A stretch of DNA of 64,000 bases from a virus, in the IMG/VR virus record IMGVR_UViG_3300032893_000011, positions 49,741 to 113,740 of that record. One strand, 5' to 3'. This document shows, piece by piece, positions 41,577 through 50,656 of the stretch. The notes beneath the pieces were generated by a model. That model worked only from the letters and a program-made list of their open reading frames with translations, ran no database searches and was not told the DNA's origin. The position numbers and the translations under genes are program-made. The first letter of the stretch is position 1. Each line of letters starts with the position of its first letter.

Positions 41577-44500
41577 CTAACCCAGCCCTAAACCACGCTC
41601 GATCCCGCGCTGCATCTGTTGCTCGTCGTCGGCGAACCGCTCCGCTCGCGCCTGGCGCAGGCGCGCCCGCTCACCCAGAGCCGCCACCACCGAATCGGGC
41701 AGCACCGCCGTGTCGAACCGGGCGGCCTGCACGAGAACCGCGTCGAGGTCGGGGCGTTCGCGGCGCCGCACCGACGCGGCTGCGGACAGCGTCACCGACC
41801 ACGGCAAGTCACGCTCCAGCATCCTCAGCAGCCCTCCCGACGGCCCGTCAAGGCCGTCGTCGAGCAGCACCACCCGCGCCCTGTACCGCTCCGCCCGCTC
41901 CGCCACCTCGCGTATCCGCTGCGGCTCCAGCATGTTCGCGCGCTCGACGACCAACACATCGTCGATGCCCAGCTGCGCGTCCATGTCGGTCACCACGGCC
42001 CGCCCCGATGCCCGCATCGCCGCCGTGAAAACGTCCAGAGCCTCCGCCGCGTCACCGGCCGCGTGCGCCACCGACACCGTGTAGTCGTGGCGGGCCAGCG
42101 ACACCACCGCCCGCGCCGAGGCAAGCCCCAGGTGCGCAACATCGGACTGTGAAACCTCCACGCCGCCGCCGCGGGTCACCCCCGCCGCCAAGTCCAGGAC
42201 CCGCAACTCGGTGTCGACCTCAGCGGTCCGGCCCGCGATGTAGTCCCCGCAGCGATGGTAGGACGCGGCGAACGCCGCCACCGTCGCGGCCTCCGCCGCG
42301 TCAAGCGCCCGCCGGGCCTCGTCACGACGTCGGGCGCACTCGGCGAGCTCGTCGTCGTCGCGGGAGGCCACCGCCCTCCGCGCCGCCTCGACGTCCTCGG
42401 CGTCCACAATGCCAGCCGGTGCCGCGGCGAAACGCGCCGCGACCGCCTCGTCCAACCGGCCCGCGAACCGGGCCGCCGGGTCGCCCATCTGCACCAGCGC
42501 CACCCAGCTGCGGGCCGACGCAACCTGGTCCTCGTCGCCGGACAGCAGCGCTTGATCCAGCGCGGTGCGTGCCGCATCCATGTCCTGCCGGTAGGCGACC
42601 TCGGCGTCGGCCCACTGCGCCACAACCTCCTGCACAGCCATCCGGTACGGGCGGTCCGCGTCGGCGCGGGCCCGTAACTCCAGAAGCCGCGAATCCGCCG
42701 CCAGCATCGCCGGGCCCCGCCCCTGCGTCACCGCCGCCCGCAGCGACGCCAACCGTTTCTCGGCGTCGGCCAGCCCGCGACGCAACGCCCGCACATCGGC
42801 CACCGCCTCCGGCAACGGCACCGGGGCGGCTGCAGTTTCGGCACTAAAATCTTGCACGGTTTCGTGCATGTCGTCGGCCAGCATCTCCTCCTCCTCGATG
42901 CTCAACGGGGCCTCCGCTGCCAGCATCTCCTCCTCCTCCAGGCTGACCGGCGGCACCGTCACCGTCGGCGCCCACTCGTAGCGGTGCGACGTGAACAGGT
43001 CGATCGAGACGGCCAGCAGCCGGGCGTACTCGTCGGGCCGAACAGCCCCCCCGTCGCGCAGCCGCTCGTCGGCCATCGACAACAACTCCCGCGGCCCGCA
43101 CAGGCGATGGTCGGCGGCGGCGACCGCCGCCACCAGGCCGGGGAACGCAGGGTCGGCGGCGATAGTCTCGGCCAGGGCCGACCCGAAAACCGCCTCCAGA
43201 TCGGCCATCCACGGCGGCCGCAGCCGCTGCCCCGACACCTTCAGAACAGCCGGGCCGACCGCCCCGCACAGGCGCCACAGCAGGGCCGCCGCGGGCATCT
43301 CGTCGGGCAGCGGACCAGCCCGGGCCGCGTCGGCGAGGACCGCCCGCACGTCCGTGCCGGTGCGCGCCACATCCGACAGCTTCGCCGCCAACAAAGGCCA
43401 GTAGGCGTCGCGGCGGACCCGGACATCCACATCGTCGACCAGGTCCCGCCACCGCGACACCCGCGCGTCCCCCGCCCCGATCAGCCGGTCGATCGCCTCC
43501 CGCCACATGCCCTGCAGCTTGGCCGCCCGCGGCTGGGACTGGGCGGGCCCGACGATCCGCGAATCGGTGTCGGGCACGCCGTGCGCCGCCCGAAACACGG
43601 CGATCTCGGCCACCATCCTCGGCGCCGACAGCAGCGGGCGCGCCCACACCGGCGCCGACGAAACGTCCCACGCGTAGGCCACCGCCCGCACCTGGTCGGC
43701 CAGGCCGGTCACCACGAACGCCCGCGCCGCCAGATACTCCGCCAGGTCCTTCGGCGCCGAGTCGGGGATCGCCGGGAGCCACTGCAGCGGCCCCACCCCG
43801 CCCGGCTCACCGGACCGCCACACGGCGTCCATGTAGCGGGTCGCCGCGGGTGCCAAACGCTTGAACACGTCGGCCGCATCATGGGCGGCCGACGTCGCGG
43901 ACACCTGCGCGTCGTCGCGCCCCAGGGCCCGCGTCAGCACGTCGATCGCCGTCTCCGGGTGGGTGGCCTTCGGCGACAGGATTCGGTGCGGGTCGGCCTC
44001 GGCGGTCGACAGGTAGACGTGGTTGGCGGCGGTGCCCCGCGACAGACCGGTGGTCACCTGCTGGCGGGTCAACCGGTCCCCGCCCACCATGTGGCAGGTG
44101 CCGGGCCGCTGCCGCGAACCGATCGTGTCGCCCTGCGCGGCGTCGATCGTCGACGCGTAACCCAGGGTGGTGTGGGCCTTCACATAGTCGGCGGGCAGGG
44201 TCACCGTGTGCCGCGTGCCCACCCGCGCGACCCGCAAAGCCCCGCCCCGCAGGACCTTCGTCACCTGCCAGCGGTAGCCGTTGCGGACGTAGTCGCGGCC
44301 GCCGCGCAGCCGCAGGTGCCGCGCGTTGTCGCGGGTCGCGACCAGGTCGCCGACCGAGGCGCGCAACCCGTCCGACAACCCGGCCGTCGCCAGTGCGACC
44401 GGCCCCCCCGAGGCGGCGAGCCGGTGGGCGCGGGCCCGCTCGTTGAGCGCCGCCACCACGTCGTGGGTCGGCGCCAGGAGCAGCGAGTCCCAGCCCTTCT

Positions 44501-46823
44501 CCCTGTCGGCCACCCACGCCGCGAACGCCATGTCCGCGGCGGTCGCGTCGGCCCCGACGTGAATGCGGTGATGGTCGGCGTAGAACCCCAGACCGGCCGG
44601 GTCGCCGTCCCGCAAAGCCAGGACGGCGGCGGCCTCGGCCTGCGAATCGAACCGCATCACCTCGCTCAGGGTGACGGCCCCCACGTCGCGGGCGATGTCG
44701 GTGAGCACCCCGCCCGACGCGATCGACGACAGCTGTTTGTTGTCGCCGACCAGGCGCACACTGGCCCCTCTGTCGAGCGCGAACCCGACCAGGTCCGCCA
44801 GGGCGGCCGTGCCCGAGCGGCCCGCCTCGTCCACGATCAGCACCGTCCTGGGCCCGATCCGGTCGAACCACTTACGCGCCGGGTCCAGCCGTGTCTTGTC
44901 CTTGTTGCGGGTCAGCCACACCAGCTTGTCGACCGTGTCCACCTCGATCTGCACGCCCTGCCCGGCCATGTCGTTGCGCAGCACCGCCGCCGCCCGCGCC
45001 GAGGCCGCCAACCCCACGACATGCCCGCCGTCCTCCCGCCACGCCGACGCCACAGCGGCCATCGCCGTCGTCTTGCCCGCCCCCGGGGGAGCCAAAGCCA
45101 GCGCGAGACGACGTCCCGAACATGTGAAATCTCGGACCAGGGCCTCCTGCCCGGGGTTGAGGGTGCGACCGTTGGCGGTCGCCTCCAGCAGGGCCAACCC
45201 GACCGCCCCGTCCGACACGCGTCGCCCGCCCGTGAGGCGCGCGGCGCCGAGGATGCGGCGCTCCGCCGCCAGCACCGCCTCCGACGTGTACAGCTGCGCC
45301 CCGTGCACCGAATACACACTCGAACCGTCGCGGCGCCGCAGCGACGCCGGCTCCCCCAGCTCGGCGTCAAGGTCGACCGCCCACGTGACACAACGGCCCA
45401 GGGCACTCTCGGTGATACGCTCCGCCAGCCCCTCAACATGGTGCAGGTCGTGGGCCCTCACCTGCCGCTGCGCCTCGGCGAAAACATGCGTCCGCTGCCA
45501 CACCGCCCGGTTCTGCGACACCGTCTCCACCACCCCGGCGGCCTGGCGCGCAACCCACTTGTCGTCGATACGCCGTGATCGTTTGCGGCCCCGCGAAAGC
45601 GCGTCGCCCAGCATCGCCGCCAACTGCGCAGGCCCGCCCAGCACCTGAACCGCCTGCCCGCGCCACACGCCGCGCTGCTGCGCAAGCGAGCGCGGCTCGT
45701 GCTTGGCCTGGCGGGTCTGCAGCGTCGCCGTCTGGTACAGCGCAAGCGACTCCGCGGCGATCGGCTCACGGCCGTGCGCCGCCTGAAACTCGCCCGCCAG
45801 CTGCGCGTAGCGGGCCTCGATCAGCTCGCGGCGCGACGAAAGCCGGGCGCACAGACGCTCCGACACACCCACCACCTCCCGCACCGGACGCTTACCCGCC
45901 CCCATCGCCCGCTCGGCGAAAGACAACCCCAACTCGGCGACCAGGTGCGCCTCCAGGCGCGTGTTGTACACCTCCGAGATCGCCACCTTGGCCTTGAACA
46001 GGACCCGACCGTCCAGGGCCAGCCACCGCCCGTCGAGCGCGCGGACCTTGCCCGACGCCGCGCAGTGCGTGTGCAGGTTGGGGTCCCCGGCGCGGGAGTC
46101 GCGGTGCGTGAAGGCCGCGATGATCACCCCGGCCGTGTCGACCTGCGCCACCCCGCCCGCACCTGTCCGGGCGAAACAGGCATGGTCCTGCATGTAGTCC
46201 AGGGCGTCGGCGACCGCCATGTAGTGGCAGCGCTCGACGGCCTGAGCTATCTGCAGCGGCGCCAGCGCCCACAGCACCGACACGGATTTGACCGGGGTGA
46301 ACGTCAGGTCGTAGCCGGCCACCGAGATAGTCGACTCACGGGACTCCCGGGCGATGAACCCGGCCAGCTCGCGGTCGTCACCGGGCGGTCGGCCGTACTG
46401 CTGCGCGAACAGCCCGGTGGCCACCCGCGTGCGGATCGCGGCCTTCGCGTCGTCTTCGACCGGCTCCGCCCAGTGCCGCCCGTGGGCCACGTTGTGCTCA
46501 CTGAAGGCCACCGCCAGGCGACGATCCAGCTCCGAGGTCTCGTAGACGATGCGAAACGGCCGCCCCAAAGGCTGCGACGAGTTTGGGTGCAGGCCGAAGC
46601 CAAACAAAGCCTCCATCTGCGCCTCGGTGACCTGCGAACCCGCCGCGACGTCGCCCAGCGCAGACAGGCCGCGCCCCATCCACCGCCCCGGCGACTCGCC
46701 CTTCTCGGTGTAGTACGCCGACAGAGACATGCGCCCGGCCTGCGTCGCATCGGCCCGCGCGACCTGCCGCGACAGGTACAGGTAGCCCGAGCCAGCGGTG
46801 ATCTTGTGCACGTCGGCGGTCAT
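41577..46823 (-). CDS. traA: MobF-type conjugative relaxase-helicase
   Basis: 1748 aa. ATG 46823 has GAGGGAGGGGG upstream and gives the canonical TrwC-type start (MTADVHKITAGSGYLYLSRQVA). Relaxase domain: paired catalytic tyrosines Tyr37-Tyr38, then the three-histidine metal motif FTHRDSRAGDPNLHTH (His240, His251, His253). Helicase domain: Walker A APPGAGKTT (about 578-586) and Walker B VLIVDEAG (Asp665, Glu666), with later superfamily-1B motifs. The C-terminal 500 residues are helical and contain a short duplicated EEEEMLA segment. It would nick oriT and unwind the transferred strand; mycobacterial conjugative plasmids with ESX loci carry such a protein. Confidence 0.92.
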   Translation of the reverse strand: MTADVHKITAGSGYLYLSRQVARADATQAGRMSLSAYYTEKGESPGRWMGRGLSALGDVAAGSQVTEAQMEALFGFGLHPNSSQPLGRPFRIVYETSELDRRLAVAFSEHNVAHGRHWAEPVEDDAKAAIRTRVATGLFAQQYGRPPGDDRELAGFIARESRESTISVAGYDLTFTPVKSVSVLWALAPLQIAQAVERCHYMAVADALDYMQDHACFARTGAGGVAQVDTAGVIIAAFTHRDSRAGDPNLHTHCAASGKVRALDGRWLALDGRVLFKAKVAISEVYNTRLEAHLVAELGLSFAERAMGAGKRPVREVVGVSERLCARLSSRRELIEARYAQLAGEFQAAHGREPIAAESLALYQTATLQTRQAKHEPRSLAQQRGVWRGQAVQVLGGPAQLAAMLGDALSRGRKRSRRIDDKWVARQAAGVVETVSQNRAVWQRTHVFAEAQRQVRAHDLHHVEGLAERITESALGRCVTWAVDLDAELGEPASLRRRDGSSVYSVHGAQLYTSEAVLAAERRILGAARLTGGRRVSDGAVGLALLEATANGRTLNPGQEALVRDFTCSGRRLALALAPPGAGKTTAMAAVASAWREDGGHVVGLAASARAAAVLRNDMAGQGVQIEVDTVDKLVWLTRNKDKTRLDPARKWFDRIGPRTVLIVDEAGRSGTAALADLVGFALDRGASVRLVGDNKQLSSIASGGVLTDIARDVGAVTLSEVMRFDSQAEAAAVLALRDGDPAGLGFYADHHRIHVGADATAADMAFAAWVADREKGWDSLLLAPTHDVVAALNERARAHRLAASGGPVALATAGLSDGLRASVGDLVATRDNARHLRLRGGRDYVRNGYRWQVTKVLRGGALRVARVGTRHTVTLPADYVKAHTTLGYASTIDAAQGDTIGSRQRPGTCHMVGGDRLTRQQVTTGLSRGTAANHVYLSTAEADPHRILSPKATHPETAIDVLTRALGRDDAQVSATSAAHDAADVFKRLAPAATRYMDAVWRSGEPGGVGPLQWLPAIPDSAPKDLAEYLAARAFVVTGLADQVRAVAYAWDVSSAPVWARPLLSAPRMVAEIAVFRAAHGVPDTDSRIVGPAQSQPRAAKLQGMWREAIDRLIGAGDARVSRWRDLVDDVDVRVRRDAYWPLLAAKLSDVARTGTDVRAVLADAARAGPLPDEMPAAALLWRLCGAVGPAVLKVSGQRLRPPWMADLEAVFGSALAETIAADPAFPGLVAAVAAADHRLCGPRELLSMADERLRDGGAVRPDEYARLLAVSIDLFTSHRYEWAPTVTVPPVSLEEEEMLAAEAPLSIEEEEMLADDMHETVQDFSAETAAAPVPLPEAVADVRALRRGLADAEKRLASLRAAVTQGRGPAMLAADSRLLELRARADADRPYRMAVQEVVAQWADAEVAYRQDMDAARTALDQALLSGDEDQVASARSWVALVQMGDPAARFAGRLDEAVAARFAAAPAGIVDAEDVEAARRAVASRDDDELAECARRRDEARRALDAAEAATVAAFAASYHRCGDYIAGRTAEVDTELRVLDLAAGVTRGGGVEVSQSDVAHLGLASARAVVSLARHDYTVSVAHAAGDAAEALDVFTAAMRASGRAVVTDMDAQLGIDDVLVVERANMLEPQRIREVAERAERYRARVVLLDDGLDGPSGGLLRMLERDLPWSVTLSAAASVRRRERPDLDAVLVQAARFDTAVLPDSVVAALGERARLRQARAERFADDEQQMQRGIERGLGLG

Positions 46824-47089
46824 TAACCCCCTCCCTCGGCGCTTATCGGCGGTGCGACACACCTAGGATGAGACACGATCTGCGTCACGTCAACCACCAC
46901 CGGCCGACACGCCCACGGATCACCAGCCCGACCACCGGCGGACACAGTGCACTAGGTGTGTGGTGTGGGGTTGGGGCTGAGAAGTGGTTAAGGATTGGTA
47001 ACGGCCAGTATGGGGGTTGCGGGGGTGGCGTGGCGGGGTGCTGTGTGGTCGGTGGGGGGTGTTGACGGGGTGTATTACGATGCGTGGTT
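46824..47089. other. Candidate oriT region between relaxase and DNA-binding genes
   Basis: 266 bp divergent spacer. A 10-bp inverted repeat (ACACACCTAG 46857-46866, CTAGGTGTGT 46952-46961) and a 15-bp direct repeat starting ACCACCGGC (46896-46910 and 46931-46945, one mismatch) lie on the relaxase side. The other half is G-rich. MobF oriT sites are usually next to the relaxase gene and contain such repeats; the nick site cannot be placed from this alone. Confidence 0.5.
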
Positions 47090-47683
47090 ATGAATCGCAG
47101 GATTGAGCGGGAGGCCCGCGCGCGGGTGGTTGAGGCGCGTCGTGAGGCGGCGTCGCGGCGGGCTGAGCGGGAGCGTGCAAACTCCGCGGCGCTGGTGGAG
47201 TTGGTGTCGCATGTGGTGGCGGCGGATGGGGTGTTGCCGGAGTTGGAGGAGCGGATCGCGGCGTTGCGGTTCGAGGCTCGCGCGCGCCGTGAGGAGCATC
47301 GGTTGTTGGCGGCTGCGGCAGTTGAGGAGTTGCGCGGGCGGGGCGAGTCGGTGGAGGAGATCGCGGAGCAGTCGGGTGTGCCGGTGGCGGTGGTGCGCGA
47401 GTTGGTGAGGGTGGCGCGTCGCCGGTCGGTGGACGGTGAGGCGGTTGCGGGTGAGCCCGAGGCGGTCGCGACACCTGGGGATGCGGCGAAGGCGGACATG
47501 GATGAGATGGCGGCCTTCGCTGCGGAGCGTGAGGCGGCGGAGGAGCCTGACGTGGTGGCTGTGATGCAGACGCCGTCGGGGCGGGTGTGCGGTGAGCTTG
47601 TGATGGCCCGGTCGGTCGGGGATGTCGAGTTAGTCGGTGTGCCCGAGTGGCGCGGTGCACTAGCGGCGGGCGCGCAGCGGTAG
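47090..47683 (+). CDS. Helical DNA-binding protein beside the relaxase
   Basis: 197 aa. ATG 47090 is chosen: TACGAT (47076-47081) sits 9 nt upstream, as in a leaderless mycobacterial transcript, whereas no ribosome site is seen. A long Arg/Glu-rich helix (1-90) is followed by an HTH-like EEIAEQSGVPVAVVRELVRVA (about 92-112). It is divergent from traA, the usual place for a relaxosome accessory protein. That role is inference. Confidence 0.65.
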   Translation: MNRRIEREARARVVEARREAASRRAERERANSAALVELVSHVVAADGVLPELEERIAALRFEARARREEHRLLAAAAVEELRGRGESVEEIAEQSGVPVAVVRELVRVARRRSVDGEAVAGEPEAVATPGDAAKADMDEMAAFAAEREAAEEPDVVAVMQTPSGRVCGELVMARSVGDVELVGVPEWRGALAAGAQR

Positions 47684-47688
47684 CGGTC

Positions 47689-48222
47689 GTGGGCGGTTCG
47701 GTCGGTGGGCCTGCGCGGCTCGCCAGGCGTGTGCAGGCGAGGCTTCGGGAGTTGGGCTTGTCGGTGTTCGCGGCGTCGAAGCTGGGTCTGGTGTCGCGGT
47801 CGACGCTGATCCGGTTGGGGGTGTCGGAGCCGTCGGGGCGGACATTGGGGCATCTGGACGAGCTGTGCTCGTGGGAGCCCGGTTCGGCGGCGGCTGTGCT
47901 GTTCGGGGGTGAGCCGGCGGCCCGCGAGGAGGATGCGTTGCCGCGCCCGGCGTATGACCCGGACGCCGACGACGACTACGGGTGTTTGATCCGCGCGGTC
48001 GAGGCCCGGCTGCGGGAGCTGGGGATGAGCAAGGTTGCGTTCGCGCGGGAGTCCGGGTTGAGCCGTTCGACGCTGGTGACGCTGGGGCGGCGGGGGTACC
48101 GTCCGACGCCCAGGACGCTGGAGTTGTTGGACACGTACCTGCTGTGGGTGCGGGGGTCGGCGCTGGCGGTGCTGAAGGGCGGGCGCCCGGTTTCGGACGT
48201 CGCCCGCATCGCAGCCCTGTAA
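47689..48222 (+). CDS. Regulator with two tandem XRE-like HTH domains
   Basis: 177 aa from GTG 47689; an earlier GTG (47647) would add 14 residues and overlap the previous gene. Two homologous halves: VQARLRELGLSVFAASKLGLVSRSTLIRLG and VEARLRELGMSKVAFARESGLSRSTLVTLG, each followed by a TLGHLDELCSWEPGSA / TLELLDTYLLWVRGSA segment and AVLxGG. This is a single-chain tandem XRE-type protein. It could regulate the transfer genes or the promoters just downstream. Confidence 0.65.
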   Translation: MGGSVGGPARLARRVQARLRELGLSVFAASKLGLVSRSTLIRLGVSEPSGRTLGHLDELCSWEPGSAAAVLFGGEPAAREEDALPRPAYDPDADDDYGCLIRAVEARLRELGMSKVAFARESGLSRSTLVTLGRRGYRPTPRTLELLDTYLLWVRGSALAVLKGGRPVSDVARIAAL

Positions 48223-48236
48223 ATAGCCCCTTAGCC

Positions 48237-48309
48237 TACAATGCCTCCACGGCGTATAATGGGGTAGGCGGGAGAACCACCGCTTAATCACCAGCCCAAG
48301 GAGGGCACC
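48237..48309 (+). promoter_or_regulatory. Promoter-leader module, copy A
   Basis: TATAAT at 48255-48260 with TTAGCC 18 bp upstream, then a leader with GCGG/CCGC arms and AAGGAGG before ATG 48310. The whole segment from ACAATGCCTCCA to AGGAGGGCACCA recurs at 48993-49065 with only a few substitutions and single-base indels. Confidence 0.65.
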
Positions 48310-48435
48310 ATGAAAAACGCGGTTCTCGGCATGAATTTTCAGGGCAATCTCGGGTACGGCCCGGATCAGGTTGCCTTGACCCGACGCATCGCGGTTGAAA
48401 TACTGCGCGACGCGGACGGGGGCGACGCGCGATGA
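48310..48435 (+). CDS. Short leader-proximal protein
   Basis: 41 aa, ATG with AAGGAGG 7 nt upstream; stop overlaps the next ATG (ATGA). Begins MKNAVLGMNFQGNLGYGPD. The strong ribosome site and coupling support translation. Function unknown. Confidence 0.6.
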   Translation: MKNAVLGMNFQGNLGYGPDQVALTRRIAVEILRDADGGDAR

Positions 48436-48809
48436 GCGTCAGGCTGTCCAGAGCGCAGCGCCGGGCAGTGGAGCTCGTGAAAGCCGGTCGCGTCGAGTGG
48501 GGGGCCGAGGATCAGGCGATGGCACGTCGCGGCCACTGCTGGGTGCCCGTGTGGCTTATCGACGGCTACTCCGCCTACGGCAGCGAGCATCGCATTTACC
48601 AGGCGCTGGAGACCCGCGGTGTGATCAGGGTGCGTCACGACTTGGTGCCGTGCCATCGAGTGCCCGAACAGGTGAAGACATACCGGTCGTTGCTGGGCCC
48701 TGAGCAGAGGCGCACCATTCCGGCGCATGACGAACCCGTCGACTCCGGTTGGCGCGCCCGCGTGGAGATTGCCATCGACCTCGACGAGGACGAGGACGAC
48801 GAACGATGA
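48432..48809 (+). CDS. Hypothetical protein with winged-helix-like region
   Basis: 125 aa. HRIYQALETRGVIRVRHDLVP (about 57-77) looks like a helix plus beta wing; the C-terminus is very acidic (DLDEDEDDE). Coupled on both sides by 4-nt overlaps. No family recognised. Confidence 0.6.
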   Translation: MSVRLSRAQRRAVELVKAGRVEWGAEDQAMARRGHCWVPVWLIDGYSAYGSEHRIYQALETRGVIRVRHDLVPCHRVPEQVKTYRSLLGPEQRRTIPAHDEPVDSGWRARVEIAIDLDEDEDDER

Positions 48810-48976
48810 CCGCCGCTCACGACCGCGTTCAGTGTCAACATTGCCCACACTTCCTCCACAAGCAGCGTTTGAGCTTCGAAAAGCGGGGCACCTGGGTAGA
48901 CAACTGGGGGGCAGCTAACGGAGTCGACGGCCACCGCCACAGGCCCTTGCCGCCGGCTCTGCGCCCGCATAGTTGA
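48806..48976 (+). CDS. Short Cys/His-rich protein
   Basis: 56 aa, ATGA start. CQHCPHFLH (10-18) forms a possible zinc site with the His-rich C-terminus. Its frame ends just before the second promoter-leader module. Confidence 0.5.
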   Translation: MTAAHDRVQCQHCPHFLHKQRLSFEKRGTWVDNWGAANGVDGHRHRPLPPALRPHS

Positions 48977-48992
48977 TAGAAACCACTAGCCC

Positions 48993-49065
48993 AACAATGC
49001 CTCCATCGCGTATAATGGGGGTAGGCGGGAATCCACCGCTCAACCACCAGCCCAGAGGAGGGCAC
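48993..49065 (+). promoter_or_regulatory. Promoter-leader module, copy B
   Basis: TATAAT at 49011-49016 with TAGCCC 18 bp upstream. It matches copy A from the ACAATGCC segment through GGAGGGCACCA. Here five extra bases (aaaatc) separate the leader from ATG 49074. The downstream gene is the DUF932 protein. Confidence 0.65.
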
Positions 49066-49073
49066 CAAAAATC

Positions 49074-50129
49074 ATGGCCCACGAAATCGACATCACCAAC
49101 GACATCGCCTCCTATGCGGACTCGCGTATGCGCGCGGACGGGCGCACCGACGCCTGGCATCGGCTCGGCCAGACCATCGGCCGCACCATGACCCCTGATG
49201 AGGCGCTGGAGCTGGCCCAAATGAAGGGCTGGGACGTGCGCAAGATCCCGCTTGTCGCGGACATCCGCGATCCGCGCGCGACGGCGGGTCGGCCCGCGTG
49301 GACGCCTGTCCCCGGCAAGCATGTCGTGGTGCGGACCAACCCCATCACCGGCGCTACCGAACCCCTCGGCGTGGTCGGCGACTGGTTCGCCCCGTTCCAG
49401 AACGAGGCGACGGTCGACCTGCTCTACGACATCACCGAGCAGTCCGGCGCGCACATCGAGACGATCGCCGCCCTCGACGGGGGCCGGCGGACGTTCGTGA
49501 CGATGCGCCTGCCCGATCACCTGGAGTTCACCAGCCCGGTCGACGGGTCGAGGGACCGCACCGACCTGTACATCGCGGTGTTCAACCACCACGACGGCGG
49601 CGGCGCCCTGCGGGCCATCGTCAGCCCGGTGCGGGTCGTCTGCGCGAACACGCAGCGTTTGGCCGAGGCCCGGGCGGTGTCCACCGTGAAGCTGCGTCAC
49701 ACCGGCGAGCCGCTGATGCGGCTGTCCGAGGTGCGGCGCCTGCTGGGTTTGACGTTCGCCTACCGCGACGTTTTCGCTGCGGACTGCCAGCGCCTCATCG
49801 ACCGCGAGGTCAGCAACATTGAGGTGATGGACGTCATCGAGCAGGTGTTCACGCCGCAGGACGCGGCCGTCACCGAGTCGGCGCGTGAGCGGCGCGCGAA
49901 AACGTTCGGGGCCGTGATGGACGTGTACGCCGGTTCGCCGACCGTGGCGCCGTTCCGTGGCACGGCGTACGGCGCCTACAACGCGGTGACCGAGTACCTG
50001 GACCACTTCGCCCCGGTTCTACGTAAGGGAGCCGATGCGGAGACGGTTCGGGCTCTGCGCACCATCGGCAGTGTGGACGTGGCGGACCGCAAGGCCCGCG
50101 CGTTCGAGCTACTGCTGCCCACCAACTAG
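49074..50129 (+). CDS. DUF932 phage/plasmid-like protein
   Basis: 351 aa. The N-terminus (AWHRLGQTIG) and core (VVGDWFAPFQNEAT, TFVTMRLPDHLEF, LYIAVFNHHDGGGALRAIVSPVRVVCANTQ, TAYGAYNAVTEYLDHFAP) match the DUF932 / phage-plasmid-like family (TIGR03299). The role is not established; the family is frequent on actinobacterial plasmids and phages and highly expressed in some. It is driven by promoter module B. Confidence 0.88.
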   Translation: MAHEIDITNDIASYADSRMRADGRTDAWHRLGQTIGRTMTPDEALELAQMKGWDVRKIPLVADIRDPRATAGRPAWTPVPGKHVVVRTNPITGATEPLGVVGDWFAPFQNEATVDLLYDITEQSGAHIETIAALDGGRRTFVTMRLPDHLEFTSPVDGSRDRTDLYIAVFNHHDGGGALRAIVSPVRVVCANTQRLAEARAVSTVKLRHTGEPLMRLSEVRRLLGLTFAYRDVFAADCQRLIDREVSNIEVMDVIEQVFTPQDAAVTESARERRAKTFGAVMDVYAGSPTVAPFRGTAYGAYNAVTEYLDHFAPVLRKGADAETVRALRTIGSVDVADRKARAFELLLPTN

Positions 50130-50199
50130 CCGACCCAATGGGGGGGTCCGCCCGCTGCAAGGCGCCGGGCCCCCTGCTAGAGGCAAGGAGCGAAACGAA

Positions 50200-50472
50200 A
50201 TGAGCAAGACACTGATCACCCGCGCCGCCCCGACCCGCTACGTCGCAGACACCCTGCCGTTCGACGAGCTAAGCGACTGGGATGTCAACGGCATCATTGA
50301 CGAAATGGTCGAGCGGTGGCCGGCGCTGGCCCCGGGCCATCATCCCGAGCTTTTGGACGCGCCGATCAGCGCGGTGGACCGCTTCGGCCGGTATCTCGAC
50401 CGCCATGTCGACACCGACGAATACTGGGACATCGTGGCACGCCACCAGCGCGACGTGGTGACAGGAGAATGA
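50200..50472 (+). CDS. Small hypothetical protein after DUF932
   Basis: 90 aa, ATG with AAGGAG 9 nt upstream; the open frame extends upstream only as a shadow of DUF932. Acidic, helical (WDVNGIIDEMVERWPALAP). Small partners like this often follow DUF932. Confidence 0.6.
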   Translation: MSKTLITRAAPTRYVADTLPFDELSDWDVNGIIDEMVERWPALAPGHHPELLDAPISAVDRFGRYLDRHVDTDEYWDIVARHQRDVVTGE

Positions 50473-50473
50473 C

Positions 50474-50656
50474 ATGGCCGCCTTCACCAACTACGAGCTT
50501 ATGGCTCTCACCGGCGAACTCGACCTGTACCGCCGCGCGCAACGAGAATGCACCGACAAGCTCACACGCAACGCGTGCGGCTGCGCGAACGCCTGCGACA
50601 TGCTGGCCGATTTAGCGGAGCGGCTGATCGCCCGCCTACTGGAGCCATCGACATGA
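50474..50656 (+). CDS. Small hypothetical protein
   Basis: 60 aa, ATG 1 nt after the previous stop. NACGCANACDML gives three cysteines; helical otherwise. Ends in an ATGA overlap. Confidence 0.55.
   Translation: MAAFTNYELMALTGELDLYRRAQRECTDKLTRNACGCANACDMLADLAERLIARLLEPST

Noticed and set aside
46824-46862. 13-residue upstream extension of the relaxase
   Set aside because: The ATG at 46823 has a strong ribosome site and the family's conserved start; the upstream GTG does not.
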